64,000 bases of DNA from Tilletiaria anomala UBC 951 (lineage: Eukaryota; Basidiomycota; Exobasidiomycetes; Georgefischeriales; Tilletiariaceae): assembly GCF_000711695.1 (NCBI RefSeq), contig NW_013546974.1:55284-119283 (forward strand). Direction: 5' to 3'. Shown piece by piece: positions 20,534 to 32,786 of the stretch (positions within the stretch are counted from its first letter, which is position 1; the number at the start of each line of letters is the position of its first letter). The position numbers and the translations under genes are program-made. The notes under the pieces are model-generated. The model saw only the letters and a program-made list of their open reading frames with translations. It made no database searches and was not told the DNA's origin.

Positions 20534-22343
20534 TTTGATGTATGCCGCCGTTACTTTTGATGAAGATGCTAAAGGAGCCGCACTACGCCTTCAAGAGAAA
20601 GCAGATGGGGGAAGACCTAGGCAGGATGTAGATGGGAAGGTGCGGTGGATCCGCGCTGGATACCCCGTAACGAAGGCTTACTGGTGTACCGCTAGTGACC
20701 TCGCGAATAAGATTTTCCGGCAGCTTCCGAGCTTCTGGATAACAAGCTGAGCCAGGTGATACCACTTGCGATCCGTACGTGCACCGATGCAATGAGGTCG
20801 ATGTGCGTTGTGCAATGCATAGCTAGCTGCCTTCTTCTTGCTGTCTTCGCCAATCGCAGATACCATCCAGATTTTTTTTGGAGAGCGGAACAGCTGGCAC
20901 GGGCACGAGAGCTGTGTCTTCACTCCCAGCTACTTGACACATACACCCATCGACGAGGGAACGGAGATGTCAGAGCGAGCTCATATCCCATCGAAGAAAC
21001 ACCCGACCACAACAACTAACAAAACAATATGGCATCAATTTGGGTACCCTGGCATACCAGAGGCCTCGGGTATTGAGACCCTTGAAGCAAAGTCGCGGCT
21101 TAGCTCCTTGCAATCATCAAGGACTCAGGGGGGTCGAGCAACGCAGCTGCAAGATTCAAGGCTGTTTTGTTGGTGCAATTTTGAACACCGACTGCCCTTT
21201 CCTCGTGGATCGTGTGTCCGAAATGTTGGCAACGCAGGAACTGCGTACATTCCGGACGAGGCTTCGCACGACTTGCTGCCGCATCTGATACCTGATGCTG
21301 GACTCGGTAGGAAGAAGCAAAGAATAGAAAGCCCTGCCGTGTCCTTTCGTTTGGGCAGCCAGATGGTAATACACTCTTTGGTCGAACTAACGTGAGCGCA
21401 CCGTGGTGTGATTACCTGCAAATCTCCGAATACATCCCGTGTACCACATGCAAGTCAGGCACGAGCATGAAAACCTACCCGATTCGAGCTGTCAGTGATC
21501 CAGCGCATCTGGATCTGCGGTATGTTTCGCAGCAGATATGTGCTTTCTGCAGCGATGCACAGTATTTAATGAGACGGTTTGCACTATCATGGTTGGCTCG
21601 TTTATCAAAATAAAACTCCATGTCGCTTTGCCATCCATCGCTCCATTTGAAGCGCTTCTATGCGTTCCTGGGCCATCAGTTCCTTCCTGTCACTGTTATG
21701 TTGATATATGATTTGTATCGAGACCTTCAATGAAGAGGACCCTTACTGATTCACACTGGCGTGTGATGACGTCTGCATGCTCGCTCGACTCACACGGAGA
21801 TGCGAGAGTCCGGGCTCTGTAGTGACGAGTTGTCCAAGTTGATGTGCGTTGGTCGTATCCAGCCGGGAGAACAAGCTGAGGCTACATTTGGGGGGAGGGG
21901 GTCAGCGAGCCTTGAATTCGTTCAACCTTCCGGCAATACCTGCTTTCCCCTCCGAGCACCTCCGCAACAGCCAAGAGTCCATGCGTTGGTTTGCTATAAT
22001 GATTGCTTCTGACCAAAAGAGATGTCAACTTGTTGGATCACATTAAAGAAGAGACCCTCTTTGATCTTGGTGTCGAGAAAGGAGAGGTCAGGCTGTTCTC
22101 AGACTGATAAGAACCCGCAACTCTCTCCACCGGACCGGGTTCTGAAGATTTTAGTCTCCTCCAAACCGACTGACTGCGCCTTCGTCGACCCCCAACTATA
22201 TTTACTTTCCCCTTGAAACGTTGTGTGTGTACACTTTGCTGCTGACATTCATACACTGGCATACCCTGTACACCGTAGTCCACTTCCTGCACAAGCGTCG
22301 CTTCAGAGGGATAACCTGAAGGGCGCCGTGCAAGAACGGCGAC
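20534..22343. other. Divergent intergenic region between ggc1 and the MATE gene
   Basis: These 1.8 kb contain the promoters of ggc1 (minus) and the MATE transporter (plus). The longest frame, 20838-21395, starts only at a TTG and has no recognisable content. I see no gene, RNA or repeat. Confidence 0.45.
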
Positions 22344-25083
22344 ATGTCGTTTACTTCGCGCTACTCCTCGTCTCCTGCTTCCGTCCAGCGTGACTACGGG
22401 CTGCTGCAAGCTCCCTCAACCTCTTATCGTCCATTCCAAGGCTTAGAGGATGATGTGTCCGAGGTTGACGCAGAAGAAGGGGAAGGCGATGTTGACGACG
22501 CCGACGATGTACTCGAAGCTGGATCTCGCCGAATCTCTAGATCACAAAGGCAAGGACGTGGCGCGCGGCAAGCGCGACAACGATACAGCAGCGCGTCTCT
22601 CTCACAGTGCAGCGTTGCAGGCAATGAAGAGTCGCTCTCGATAAATGGTGCAGATGAACTCGACGATAGCAACGCTGCCGACGAAGATGGAATATCAAAT
22701 ATCTCATTCGCTTCGCCGAATCCAGCAGCCAATGCCCCCGGCAGCCGCCTCCGCCGACATTCTCCTGCTCAACGTGTGGGATCTATGCAGCAACAGCGCA
22801 AGTCATCCAGGTCGAATCTTACACAGAGCACGGCGAATGGGACCACGGAAGACGGGTCTGCACTGGCAGTAGATTCTGATGCTCGAAGTCTGGCGAATCG
22901 TGCGCGTGGCATCCTTTTAGGCGGTGAAGCGCGTCCTCCGCCGATTGACATCCTCCAAGTGGAGGAGCAGGCGCTTGGACAAGATGCCAGTGACCTCATA
23001 TCGCCAGGAGTGCGGCCACTCTCCTCCATCTCTATATCTAGTGGATCCCCGACGCCTGTGTCCCCGCGCTTTGGCTTCACTAGCTCGGGTTCTTTGACGC
23101 CTGCGCTGGCTCCCCTCTGCGCGGCCGCAGCCGTAGGGGCTCCCACTGGGCCTGGTCAGCCTCTTCTCTCGCCCACCTGTGCACTTTGGCAGGCTCCGCT
23201 GCCCGCACGCGAGGACGTGGCGAAATGCATCGAAGAGCTCAGTGTGGACGGCGCCGCAAGCGAGCTGGATCTCGAGGCTGCGACTGAAGCTGGCTCACAG
23301 GCTTACGCGTCAGGCACGGCAGTTACCGAGCGCACGCCTTTGCTCGCAGCCTCCAGCGGTCCTTCGAGCAGCACGCACCACGGCGGAGAATCAATCCAAC
23401 CGCTTCCGGGCATCACCGATGCGATCCCCGGTACGACTGCTGCACCCACTGCCGCTTCGCGTACTCGCGAAGTGAAGGTACTTGTGGGATACAGTCTACC
23501 CGTTTGGGGCACGCATCTGCTGGAACTCTCGCTCAATATCGTTACCGTATTCAGCCTAGGCCATCTCGGCACAAAGGAGTTAGCTGCCGCTAGTCTTGCG
23601 AGCATGACCGCAAATGTCACCGGCTTTTCCATCCTTTCGTGGGTAGCGAAGGCGCCTTTCGAGACAAAGCTTCACAGCCAAGCTGACCACAATTTTCCCT
23701 TCTGCTCGCCTGCAGTGGCTTTGTCTCTGCACTCGATTCACTGCTGCCCGCTGCATACGCCAGCGCGAGCCCATGGACTGTTGGCTTGTGGACGCAGCGC
23801 ATGACGATCATCACCGCCTCACTTCTCATCCCGATCAGCGCTGTATGGTGGGCTGCCGAGCCCCTCTTACTTGCATTAGGGCAGGATGCTCAAGTTGCGG
23901 CGCTGGCGGCCAAGTACCTCTTCATTCTGTCCTTCGCACTGCCCGCCTATGCCGGGTTCGAGACGTCGCGCCGCTACCTGCAAGCACAGGGATTGTTCAC
24001 CGCGCCGACGATCGCGGTCTCCATCGCGAGCGTGATCAATGTACCGCTCAACATCCTCCTCGTCTACGGTCCGCCGTCGGTCTGCCTGGGCTTCGTCGGA
24101 GCGCCTATCGCCTCGCTGATCTCGTATTACCTGATGCTCGTGCTCGGCCTGCTGCAGTGCTACATTGCGCCACGACAGGCATGGGGCGGCTGGTCCTGGC
24201 GTGCACTCGATTTCAAAGGGCTGGCCGTGTGCTGGCAGCTGGGCTTCGCGTCGACTACGGCCATGGCGGCTGAGTGGTGGGCGTGGGAGATCACCGGGCT
24301 GCTCACCTCATGGCTTGGGACTACGCCGCTGGCGGCACAGTCTGTGCTGCTCGTCACGAGCAGCATCACGTACCAGCTGCCGTACGCGATAGCCGTCGCT
24401 GGAGCTGTGCGCGTCGGCAACCTGCTCGGCGCGAACAAGCCCGCGTATGCGCGGCTCAGCAGTTCCACCTCGCTCTTCATTGGGCTTGCGAGCGGCGTGG
24501 CGAACAGTGCAGCGCTCGTCAGCCTGCGAGGCAGCTGGGGATGGCTCTTCAGTGGAGACAAGGAGGTGGTAGATCTTGTCGCGGACATTTTGCCGTTCGT
24601 GGCTGCTTTCCAGGTGCGTGGGTTTCCCAATACAGAAACTTATCTTCTCGTGCCATGAACAATGGCTGCTTGCTGACCTGGCACCGCTCATCAGATCTTT
24701 GATAGCATCTGCGGTGTCGGAGGTGGCATCCTGCGTGGTAGCGGCCGGCAACACTTGGGCGCATACATCAACCTGGTCAGCTACTACCTCGCCGGGATTC
24801 CGGTGTCGATCCTCCTCCTTAAGCTTGACTGGAGACTGGAAGGCATCTGGTTTGGCTTGACGGTCGGCCTCGTACTGGGGAGCATCGGCACCACATGGGT
24901 CATCATGCGTACGGTGAGTGCTTCTGTACGTTACTGCTACAGGTTCAAATCGCTCAACTGACTCGCCATTCCTACCTCTGCTCGGGATAGGACTGGCACG
25001 CCGAGGCGCGCAAGGTACAGGAGAGGATGGAGGCAGATACCGCACCGCAGGTTCATGCGATCGTAGAGGGTATTCCTGCATGA
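22344..25083 (+). CDS. MATE-family multidrug/toxin extrusion transporter
   Basis: Four exons (22344-23638, 23716-24613, 24695-24913, 24991-25083) give 834 residues in an intact frame. The membrane part begins at about residue 375. It shows MATE features such as WGTHLLELSLNIVTVFSLGH, a spliced LS-GFVSALDSLLPAAYA (the family's G-x-x-SALDTL-x-x-AYGA region), and GAVRVGNLLGA, which is strongly conserved among MATE proteins, followed by about 12 hydrophobic spans in all. Such transporters use an ion gradient to export small organic compounds across the plasma or vacuolar membrane; yeast Erc1 is a relative. The first 375 residues are an acidic, Ser-rich cytosolic tail, much longer than usual. The C-terminus after the last helix is short (TDWHAEARKVQERM). 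The substrate cannot be read from the sequence. Confidence 0.9.
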
Positions 25084-25977
25084 GTTTCAGCGAAGAGAAC
25101 TGTACACGAGAGCATCTCCATCTGCTTCCTGACAAGGCATCTGCAAATACTGGCCCAGCACAAAACGCCACGATCACGAAGATCATGATCGGGTACCACA
25201 TAGCATGCCTTGTAAGATTAGCATATTCGTATATATGGATATACCTGTTGCCGGTGTTCGCAAAACGTAGGGTTGCTGTTGCCCCCAGGCCTCTCGAAGA
25301 GTTCAACCACGTGCGGAGAGCAGGCGTGGCGACAGGGGGCACCTCTCCACTCCACTCCACTCCACTCTAGCGCTGGTACCTATCATCAACACCTTGGACT
25401 GCTGGGATGCAGTGCCTCGAACCCCCATCTCCACTCCAGCTTCATAATACCTTAAGTTGAACCCGTGGCCGCGCGCGCCCGCCATCTCCCAGCCATCCTA
25501 CATTCTTCCATTCCATTTATCAGCTCCAAACAAGAGCATGTATGCATGCGTGACCAGATCACCACCAACAACCTTGGGGGATCGACAGCTCCAGCTCGAT
25601 GTTGCTTGGGCCGTCTCAGCCGCCAGCGTCCTCTGCGAGATCCACCTGCTAGAGACGACTATAGAGCAGAACCCCAGGGGATAAAGTACCTACATCCTGT
25701 CCACTGTCCTCCAGCTTTCACTTCGTAGCTGGAGGCAGTCACCCGCCCAGCACCTGCTTGCAGGTTCTCCTCACCTTGTTGGACTACCGCCCGTGTCAGC
25801 GGAGTGCCTGCCTGGATAGCTAGTTAGCTGGTGACCGGACCTTCGCTGCCTATCGACAGATCTGCCCGGTACCGGCTCGACGCTTCGCTCCTTCCCCTCT
25901 TCCCGCTCTAAATTCGCTTGGCTGGGCCACGACGACCCTTTCCTTGCACATTACAAAGAATCATCGCAGTTGCCAAG
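25084..25977. other. Intergenic region and myosin promoter, CT-rich
   Basis: This 0.9-kb interval runs from the end of the MATE gene to the myosin start. It has a CACGTG hexamer near 25309, a pentamer repeat near 25345, and pyrimidine-rich sequence close to the myosin ATG, as is common in fungal 5' leaders. No gene is visible. Confidence 0.5.
25345..25368. repeat. (CTCCA)n pentamer repeat
   Basis: Four to five tandem copies of a CTCCA unit lie between the MATE and myosin genes. A related CTCCACTCC piece recurs about 60 bases downstream. Confidence 0.7.
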
Positions 25978-28900
25978 ATGTCAGCCCCAAACGGTCCATC
26001 GATCTCCAACCCACTCTCGGCCTACGTACCGGGTACCAAGGCTTGGTTCCCGGACAAGGATCAAGGCTGGATCAGCGCTACGCTCATCAAACCCGCGTCA
26101 CCCTCTTCGTCGGATGACGTCGTGCTCGAGTTCACACTTGACGAGACGGGTCAGCCGCGGACGGTCAAGACGACGCGCCAGAAGATTGATGCGTTCAACA
26201 ACAACGCCGCGGCGGCTGCCGCCGGCGGATTGGCCGAGACAACCACCGGGGGCAGTGCGTTGCCTGACGGACAGCTGCCGCCGCTGCGAAACCCTCCGAT
26301 GCTCGAGGCGACGGATGATTTGACTAACTTGAGTTATCTGAACGAGCCGGCTGGTGTGTGCCTCGCACAGTTCCCTCTCTAGTGACAAGGAAAACTGATC
26401 AACCCTCCGCACCCTGCGCATAGTCCTGCACACCATCCTCAATCGATACTCGCAGCGCAACATCTACACCTATTCAGGTATCGTCCTGATCGCCGTGAAC
26501 CCGTTCTACGCTTTGAACCTGTACTCGCCAGAGGTCATCCAGGCGTACAGCGGCAAACGGCGCGGAGAGCTGGAGCCCCATTTGTTCGCCATCGCAGAAG
26601 ATGCGTACAGGTGCATGATTCGTGACGAGAAGGATCAGACCATCGTCGTCAGTGGTGAATCGTGAGTCTTTCCCCCCAATGCCCCCCTCTCGTTTGCTTT
26701 TGCTCACTCGAAACTGCACGCTCATGCCTTGCCTTGACACACTATCACAGAGGAGCCGGAAAGACCGTCTCGGCCAAGTACATCATGCGGTACTTTGCAA
26801 CTGTCGAAGATCCCGACCGGCCGACCGGCGTGTCAGCACGCAAAGCCTTGCCCGGCAACGCTGCAGCAGCGGCCGCCGCCGCTGCCAACTCGGCCGCCAC
26901 GGCGAACGGGGGCATGAGCGAGACGGAGCAGCAGATCCTCGCGACTAATCCGATCATGGAGGCTTTCGGTAACGCCAAGACGACGCGGAACGACAACAGT
27001 TCGAGATTTGGCAAGTATATTGAAATCCTCTTTGACAAGAAGCACGTCATTGTTGGCGCAAAGATGCGGACTGTGAGTGCATCTAGCGGTGCTTTACTAT
27101 TGCAAAAAGGCTGCTGATACTTCCCGTGCCTTCGCCTTTACCCTTGCATCCCACAGTACCTGCTTGAACGATCTCGTCTCGTCTATCAGCCAGAGACCGA
27201 GCGCAATTATCATATCTTCTATCAACTCTGCGCAGGCGCACCTTCTTCTGAGCGAAAGGACCTCGGTCTGGAGGACGCCAAAGCGTTTCACTACCTTAAC
27301 CAAGGCGGCGACACGGTCATCGCGGGTGTCAATGATGCAGAAGAATTCCGCGCGACACAGAAGGCGCTGTCCACCGTCGGCCTGACGATCGAGAAGCAGT
27401 GGCAAATCTTCCGGTTGCTTGCGGCGCTCTTGCATCTCGGCAATGTCCAGATCACCGCCACGCGCAACGACTCGATGATCGCCGAGGACGAGCAGAGCTT
27501 GTTCATCGCGTCTCGCATGATCGGCATCGACACGTATGAATTCAAAAAGTGGATCGTCAAGAAGCAGCTCACCACGCGGGGGGAGAAGATTGTCAGCAAT
27601 CTCAACCTGCAGCAGGCGATCGGCGTGCGCGACAGTGTGGCAAAGTACATCTACTCGAGCCTATTCGACTGGCTCGTCGTCCAGATGAACCACAGCCTCG
27701 CGCTGGGATCCGGATCGACGCGCGATAGAATGATCGGCGTGCTGGACATCTACGGCTTTGAGCGCTTCAAGGTCAACTCGTACGAGCAGTTCTGCATCAA
27801 CTATGCCAACGAGCGTCTGCAGCACGAGTTCAACGAGCACGTCTTCCGGCTCGAGCAGGAGGAGTATATGAACGAAAAGATCCAGTGGACCTTCATCAAC
27901 TTTAGCGACAACCAACCGACGATCGACATGATCGAGAGCAAGCTCGGCATCCTCTCGCTGCTCGACGAGGAGTCTCGTCTACCATCCGGCTCGGATGGGT
28001 CTTTCCTGACCAAATTGTTCACGCAGCTTGACCGCAGGCCCGAGTTCAAGAACTCGTTCAAGCATCCGCGCTTTGGCAACTCTAGCTTCACCGTGTGCCA
28101 TTACGCGCTGGATGTCAACTACGCAATCGAGGGCTTTCTCGAGAAGAACAGGGACACCGTGCCGGACGAACAGCTTGCGCTGCTGCAGTCCACCACCAAC
28201 CCTTTCCTCAAGGAGGTCTTCGATGCTGCGTTCGCCGCCTCTCAGGCCGCCAAGGAGGCGCAGCAGCAGGCAGCCGAAGGTGCAGCGGCTGCCACCAGCG
28301 GTGACAAAGGCGCTGCTGCGGCTCCCGCCCCAGCCCCCGGCCTGCGGAAGGTTGGAGGGATCGTCAAGAAGCCGACGCTCGGTTCGCAGTTCAAAGCCTC
28401 GCTCGTCAGCCTTATGGACACGATCGACAACACAAATGTCCACTACATCCGCTGCATCAAGCCCAACGAGCAGAAGAAAGCCTGGGCCGTCGAGCCGCAG
28501 AGCGTCCTTGGCCAGTTACGTGCATGCGGTGTTCTCGAGACTATCCGCATCAGCTGTGCCGGCTACCCGAGCAGATGGACCTTCTCCGAGTTTGCCGCGC
28601 GCTACTACATGCTAGTCCCGTCGCAGCAGTGGGACATGTCTAGCGAAGAGGCCGCCCGGCAGCTTTCGTCCGTCATTCTCAAGTCTGTCGTCAGCGAAGA
28701 TGACAAATACCAGATTGGGCTCACCAAGCTCTTCTTCCGCGCCGGCATGCTCGCGCACTTTGAGCAGCGCCGCACGGACCGCCTCAACCACCTCACCACG
28801 CTCATCCAGAAGAACCTGCGACGCCACGTGTACCAGAAGCGGTACCAGACCATGCGTACCAACTCGGTCAAAATCCAGTCGTGGTGGCGCATGAAGCTCG

Positions 28901-31281
28901 CCCAGTCCTATGTCGCCGAACTACGCCTGCAGACGACCGCCACGCGCCTGCAGACGGCCATCCGCGCGCATCTCGCACGCCAGCACTTTTCTCAGGTCCG
29001 CACGGCCATGGTCCGGTTGCAGGCCCTCATCCGCGGCCGGCAGGTGCGGGCGCGCTTCGCGCAGACCCGCACGCACTTTGCCGCCACGCGCTTGCAAAGC
29101 CTCTTCCGTGGCGTGCTGGCGCGTCGCCAGCTGCGCAGGAACCGCCAGGGCATCATCCTCATCCAGTCGATGCATCGTCGGCGCCTGGCCAAGCGCGAGC
29201 TCATCGCGTTGCGCAACGAGGCGAAGAGCGTCAAGCACTTCAAGGAGGTCTCTGGTAAGCTGGAGAACAAGGTCGTAGAGCTTACGCAGAACCTCCAGAA
29301 GCGCACACGCGAAAACAAGGAGCTCGTCGCCAAGATCCGCGCACTCGAGGCGCAGGTCGCGCAGTGGCAGGGCAAGCATGATGAGCTGGATGCCAAAGCG
29401 AGGGTGCTGCAGACCGAGCTCGATAAGCCCAGCGTGCCGCATGCCGAATGGCATGAGCTGCTGATTGCCAAGAAGGAGGTGGATGCGAAGCATGAGGCTT
29501 CACTGCGCCGCATCAACGAGCACGAAAAGCTCATCGCGCAGCTCCGCGAGGAGGCCGCCAACCACGCACAGGAGCTCGAAGCGCGGGAGAACGCGATCGC
29601 CACATCGGCCAAGACGTCTGAAGAAGACATTGCGCTGATGAACTCCCTGCGTGCGGAGATTGGCGCTCTCAAGGAGCAGCTCAACCGCGCCAATGCGCTC
29701 AATACGCTGCAGAAGAACTCGCAGCGCATCGAGAATGCTGCTCCGCCTGTATTCAACATGGCTACAGGTCGGGAGAACGGCTACGTGAATGCTCCAAAGA
29801 GACGTGCCAGGAGACATAGCGAGGCCGAGGCGCTTGAGCAGCCGATGAGCATGGGTGATGACGAGGATGTCATGGCGGCGGCCAAGCGGAGCGCGGCCAT
29901 CGCAAACCGCCATGTGTCCGTTGCCTTTGGTACTGATGGTCAGATTCCTGGCTTTGGCCAGCGGGGTGTTTATGACGAGGACTATGATGACGACCCCTCG
30001 GAGGAGATCATTAAGATCCTCGAGAACGAGGAGCAGCTCGATGAAGATGTGCTCAACGGGCTCATCCGCTACCTCAAGATCCCTGCGCCGAGTTTGCAGA
30101 ACCCTCCGTCGCCCAAGGAGGTCCTCTTCCCAGCACATCTCATCTCGCTCGTTACGAACGAGATGTGGAAATATGGCATGGTGCGCGAGAGCGAACGATT
30201 CCTGGCCAACGTCATGCAGACAATTCAGCAGCACGTCATGAGCTTCCAAGGCGACGATGCGATCGTGCCCGGCATCTTCTGGCTCTCCAACGTCCATGAG
30301 ATTCTTTCGTTCGTCTGCATCGCCGAAAGCGATATGCTGCAAGGCATCGGCCCCGGTGCCGATGGCGCGGCAAGGTCTTTCGAGTGGGGAGACTATGAGC
30401 GTCTGGTTACCATCGTCAAGCATGACTTGGACAGTCTCGAGTACAACATCTACCACACTTGGATGCAAGAGGCCAAAAAGAAGCTGCACAAGATGGTCAT
30501 CCCTGCGCTTGTTGAGTCGCAGTCGCTTCCTGGATTCGTAACGAGCGACGGCGGAGGAGGTCGGCTCTTCCGCGGCCTGCTCTCGGGCGCTACGACACCA
30601 CCGTACGCCATGGACGACATCTTGGCGGTGCTGAACAAGGTCTGGAAGAGTCTTAAAAGCTACTATGTTGAACCCTCCGTCACGCAGCAGGTCGTCACTG
30701 AGCTGCTAAAGCTGATTGGCGTGACAAGCTTCAACGATCTCCTAATGCGGCGGAACTTCTGCTCGTGGAAGCGAGCCATGCAGATCCAGTACAACATTAC
30801 GCGTATCGAGGAGTGGTGCAAGTCGCACGACATGCCTGAAGGCACACTGCAGCTTGAGCATCTCATGCAGGCGACCAAGTTGCTGCAGCTCAAGAAAGCT
30901 ACGCTGGGCGATATCGACATTATTTACGACGTCTGCTGGATGCTGACACCAACGCAGATCCAAAAGCTGATCAGCCACTACTATGTCGCTGATTATGAGA
31001 ATCCCATCTCGCCAGAGATCCTAAAGGCTGTCGCTGCGCGGGTCGTGCCCAATGACCGCAACGATCACCTCCTGTTACCACCAGAAGTCGACGAAGCTGG
31101 TCCCTACGAGCTCCCGATACCGAGGGAAGTGACGGGTGAGTAGCGTGTCCGTTCTGGACTCTGCCCACGTAATCCTAAAGGCTGACCCGATTTCTTGATC
31201 ATCATCGTAGGCATCGAGACGTACTGCCCCGCATACATTTCGGTTCCGTCGATCAGGAGACTGGCATCCAAGGTTGCATAA
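25978..31281 (+). CDS. MYO2: Class V myosin heavy chain
   Basis: Five exons (25978-26353, 26424-26661, 26751-27072, 27157-31135, 31211-31281) encode 1661 residues. Order of domains: SH3-like N-terminus ([17 protein letters not shown]); motor with P-loop GESGAGKT at about 203-210, switch [17 protein letters not shown], relay [20 protein letters not shown] and [13 protein letters not shown]; six IQ motifs ([15 protein letters not shown] to [15 protein letters not shown]) for calmodulin-type light chains; a coiled coil for dimerisation; and a globular dilute-type cargo domain from about residue 1260. This is the actin motor that carries secretory vesicles and organelles to growth sites. The motor holds an Ala-rich insertion near loop 1 and an Ala/Gln/Pro insertion near loop 2. 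The last exon supplies the end [17 protein letters not shown]; an unspliced reading would stop at 31143. The TTG-initiated extension upstream of 25978 is not needed. Confidence 0.95.
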
Positions 31282-31766
31282 TGACGGTGCAGAGCACACT
31301 GTAGATTACAATTTGGTCATCACGAATGGATCTGCTATAGGTCTTGACTCTTGATGTGCTGCTCGCTAGGCCGGACAATGCCCAGGCTGCCCAGCCCGGC
31401 TGTGGTGAACGTGAGCCGAAAAGAGCAGACGGTGAGTCCCTTCGGAGAGAGCGTGAGACCGACCAGCGGACGACGCGTCGACTGATTAGAGCAAGACTAT
31501 GTACGGGACTCAATGTTAGGGTTGTGTGATGATGGGCTCCAAGTATGAGAGTGCAAGCCGAGTGGCCTGTGCGCTGATGGGTTGAGATGTGGCAATGCCA
31601 ATAACACCCGGATCGAAGGCCGTCTTTCATCGATGGATCAGCAGCTCCCCCTCATGCCACTTGGATGGCTATGGTATGTGGGTGGCGATGCTTGCACTCT
31701 GGTTCAATGAGGAATAGCTCGGTACGGAGTAAACCTTGAAACGTGTCACTGCCTGGATCATACCAA
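31282..31766. other. Intergenic interval upstream of the FUN14 gene
   Basis: About 485 bases between the myosin stop and the FUN14-domain start hold the myosin 3' UTR and the downstream promoter. Nothing else is recognised. Confidence 0.45.
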
Positions 31767-32619
31767 ATGATTGTAGGACCATCTATGCGCTGCGCCGCGC
31801 AAGGCCTGGGTCTGCGGCTGTCGTTCCCCGCCGTTAGCGCATCGACCACGCAAGCGCTCACGCTGCGCCATGCCGCTGCAACCCCGTTCAGGCAGCGAAC
31901 GAAGCCGCTTAGCGCCATCTTCTCTAGGCGTTGTGTCAGCTCTCTCGCTCTCGAGCTACCGCCGCGTGCAGGGGGCTCGGGATCTGGCTCGTACGGTCGA
32001 GGCCAGGGAGCCAGGCTCAACCTGAGCATGGCCGCTTCTGGGACCGTGATCGCAGCCCTGGCGATTTCGGCATTCAAGCAGCAATCCAACACGATCGCAT
32101 GTGAGGACCTCTCCAACTCCCGGTCATATGCCAGCAGTGCGTCTCTGCCGCTCCTCGATGAGGGGCACGGAGAACGACCTGAATCGATCGTGAACCTCTA
32201 CCAGCTTTCCTTCGGCACCGTCTGCGGTGTCTGCGCAGGTATCTTCATTAAGAAGGGCCTCAAGCTGATCGCCTTCCTATTAGGCGGAACTTTTGTTCTA
32301 ATGCAGTACTTTTCCAGCCAACGCTGGATCACCATCGACTGGAAGGCGATCGGCAGCAAGTATGAGACAGTCGTCAATACCGCTGCGGGAGGGACTGCTG
32401 ACCCAGCTGGGAACCCCATCACCCACTCGAGAGCTGCTAGGATCTGGCAGCGTCTAGTTGATTTCCTAACCGGTGTGTGACAGGCTGTTCGCAGCTGCGA
32501 AAGAAGCCTATCAAAATGCATGCTGACGGTACACTTTCCTCGTATTGTCGTTTACAGCTGATTTCCAGCAACGCGCTACTTTCACGGCAGGTCTCATCTT
32601 AGGTTTCAGGCTCGGCTGA
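31767..32619 (+). CDS. FUN14-domain mitochondrial membrane protein
   Basis: Two exons (31767-32472 and 32558-32619) give 255 residues. The intron 32473-32557 joins FLTG to ADFQQRATFTAGLILGFRLG; the closing F-x-AG-x-LGFR-G is the usual end of FUN14-domain proteins. The domain starts near VNLYQLSFGTVCGVCAGIFIKKGLKLIAF, with two or three hydrophobic spans. The N-terminal 60 residues are Arg/Ser/Ala-rich without acids, fitting a mitochondrial presequence. Animal FUNDC1, in the same family, is an outer-membrane mitophagy receptor; fungal members are less well understood. I see no clear mitophagy LIR motif, so a receptor role is not supported here. The ATG at 31767 is chosen because the longer frame starts only at a GTG. 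Confidence 0.85.
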
Positions 32620-32786
32620 TCAAGAGGCGTCGACATAAAGAACTCTCTTCTACTGCGCCCAGTATGAGCTACATCCACGCAAACGGAAGTGTAATTTAAA
32701 GCAAGCAAATGCCTTCTAATGATACAGCCCCAGAGTCCATGAGAACCACAACAACCCTTGTACTTTCCTTGAAGCCGGCCCGTGTC

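Noticed and set aside
20838-21395. 185-codon plus frame between ggc1 and the MATE gene
   Set aside because: It opens only at a TTG codon, has no ATG near its start, and has no protein-like pattern.
24942-24951. GGTTCAAATC, resembling a tRNA T-loop
   Set aside because: It sits inside a MATE intron and no acceptor stem, anticodon arm or D-arm can be folded around it.
24308-25360. 350-codon minus frame over the MATE gene
   Set aside because: It is antisense to confirmed MATE exons and crosses their introns, with no recognisable content.
29500-30489. 329-codon minus frame inside the myosin gene
   Set aside because: It mirrors the coiled-coil and tail coding sequence of the myosin and has no independent start context or motif.
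31136-31143. Myosin ending at 31143 (…REVTGE)
   Set aside because: The stop lies just inside a GTGAGT donor. Splicing to 31211 gives a longer C-terminus consistent with myosin V tails.
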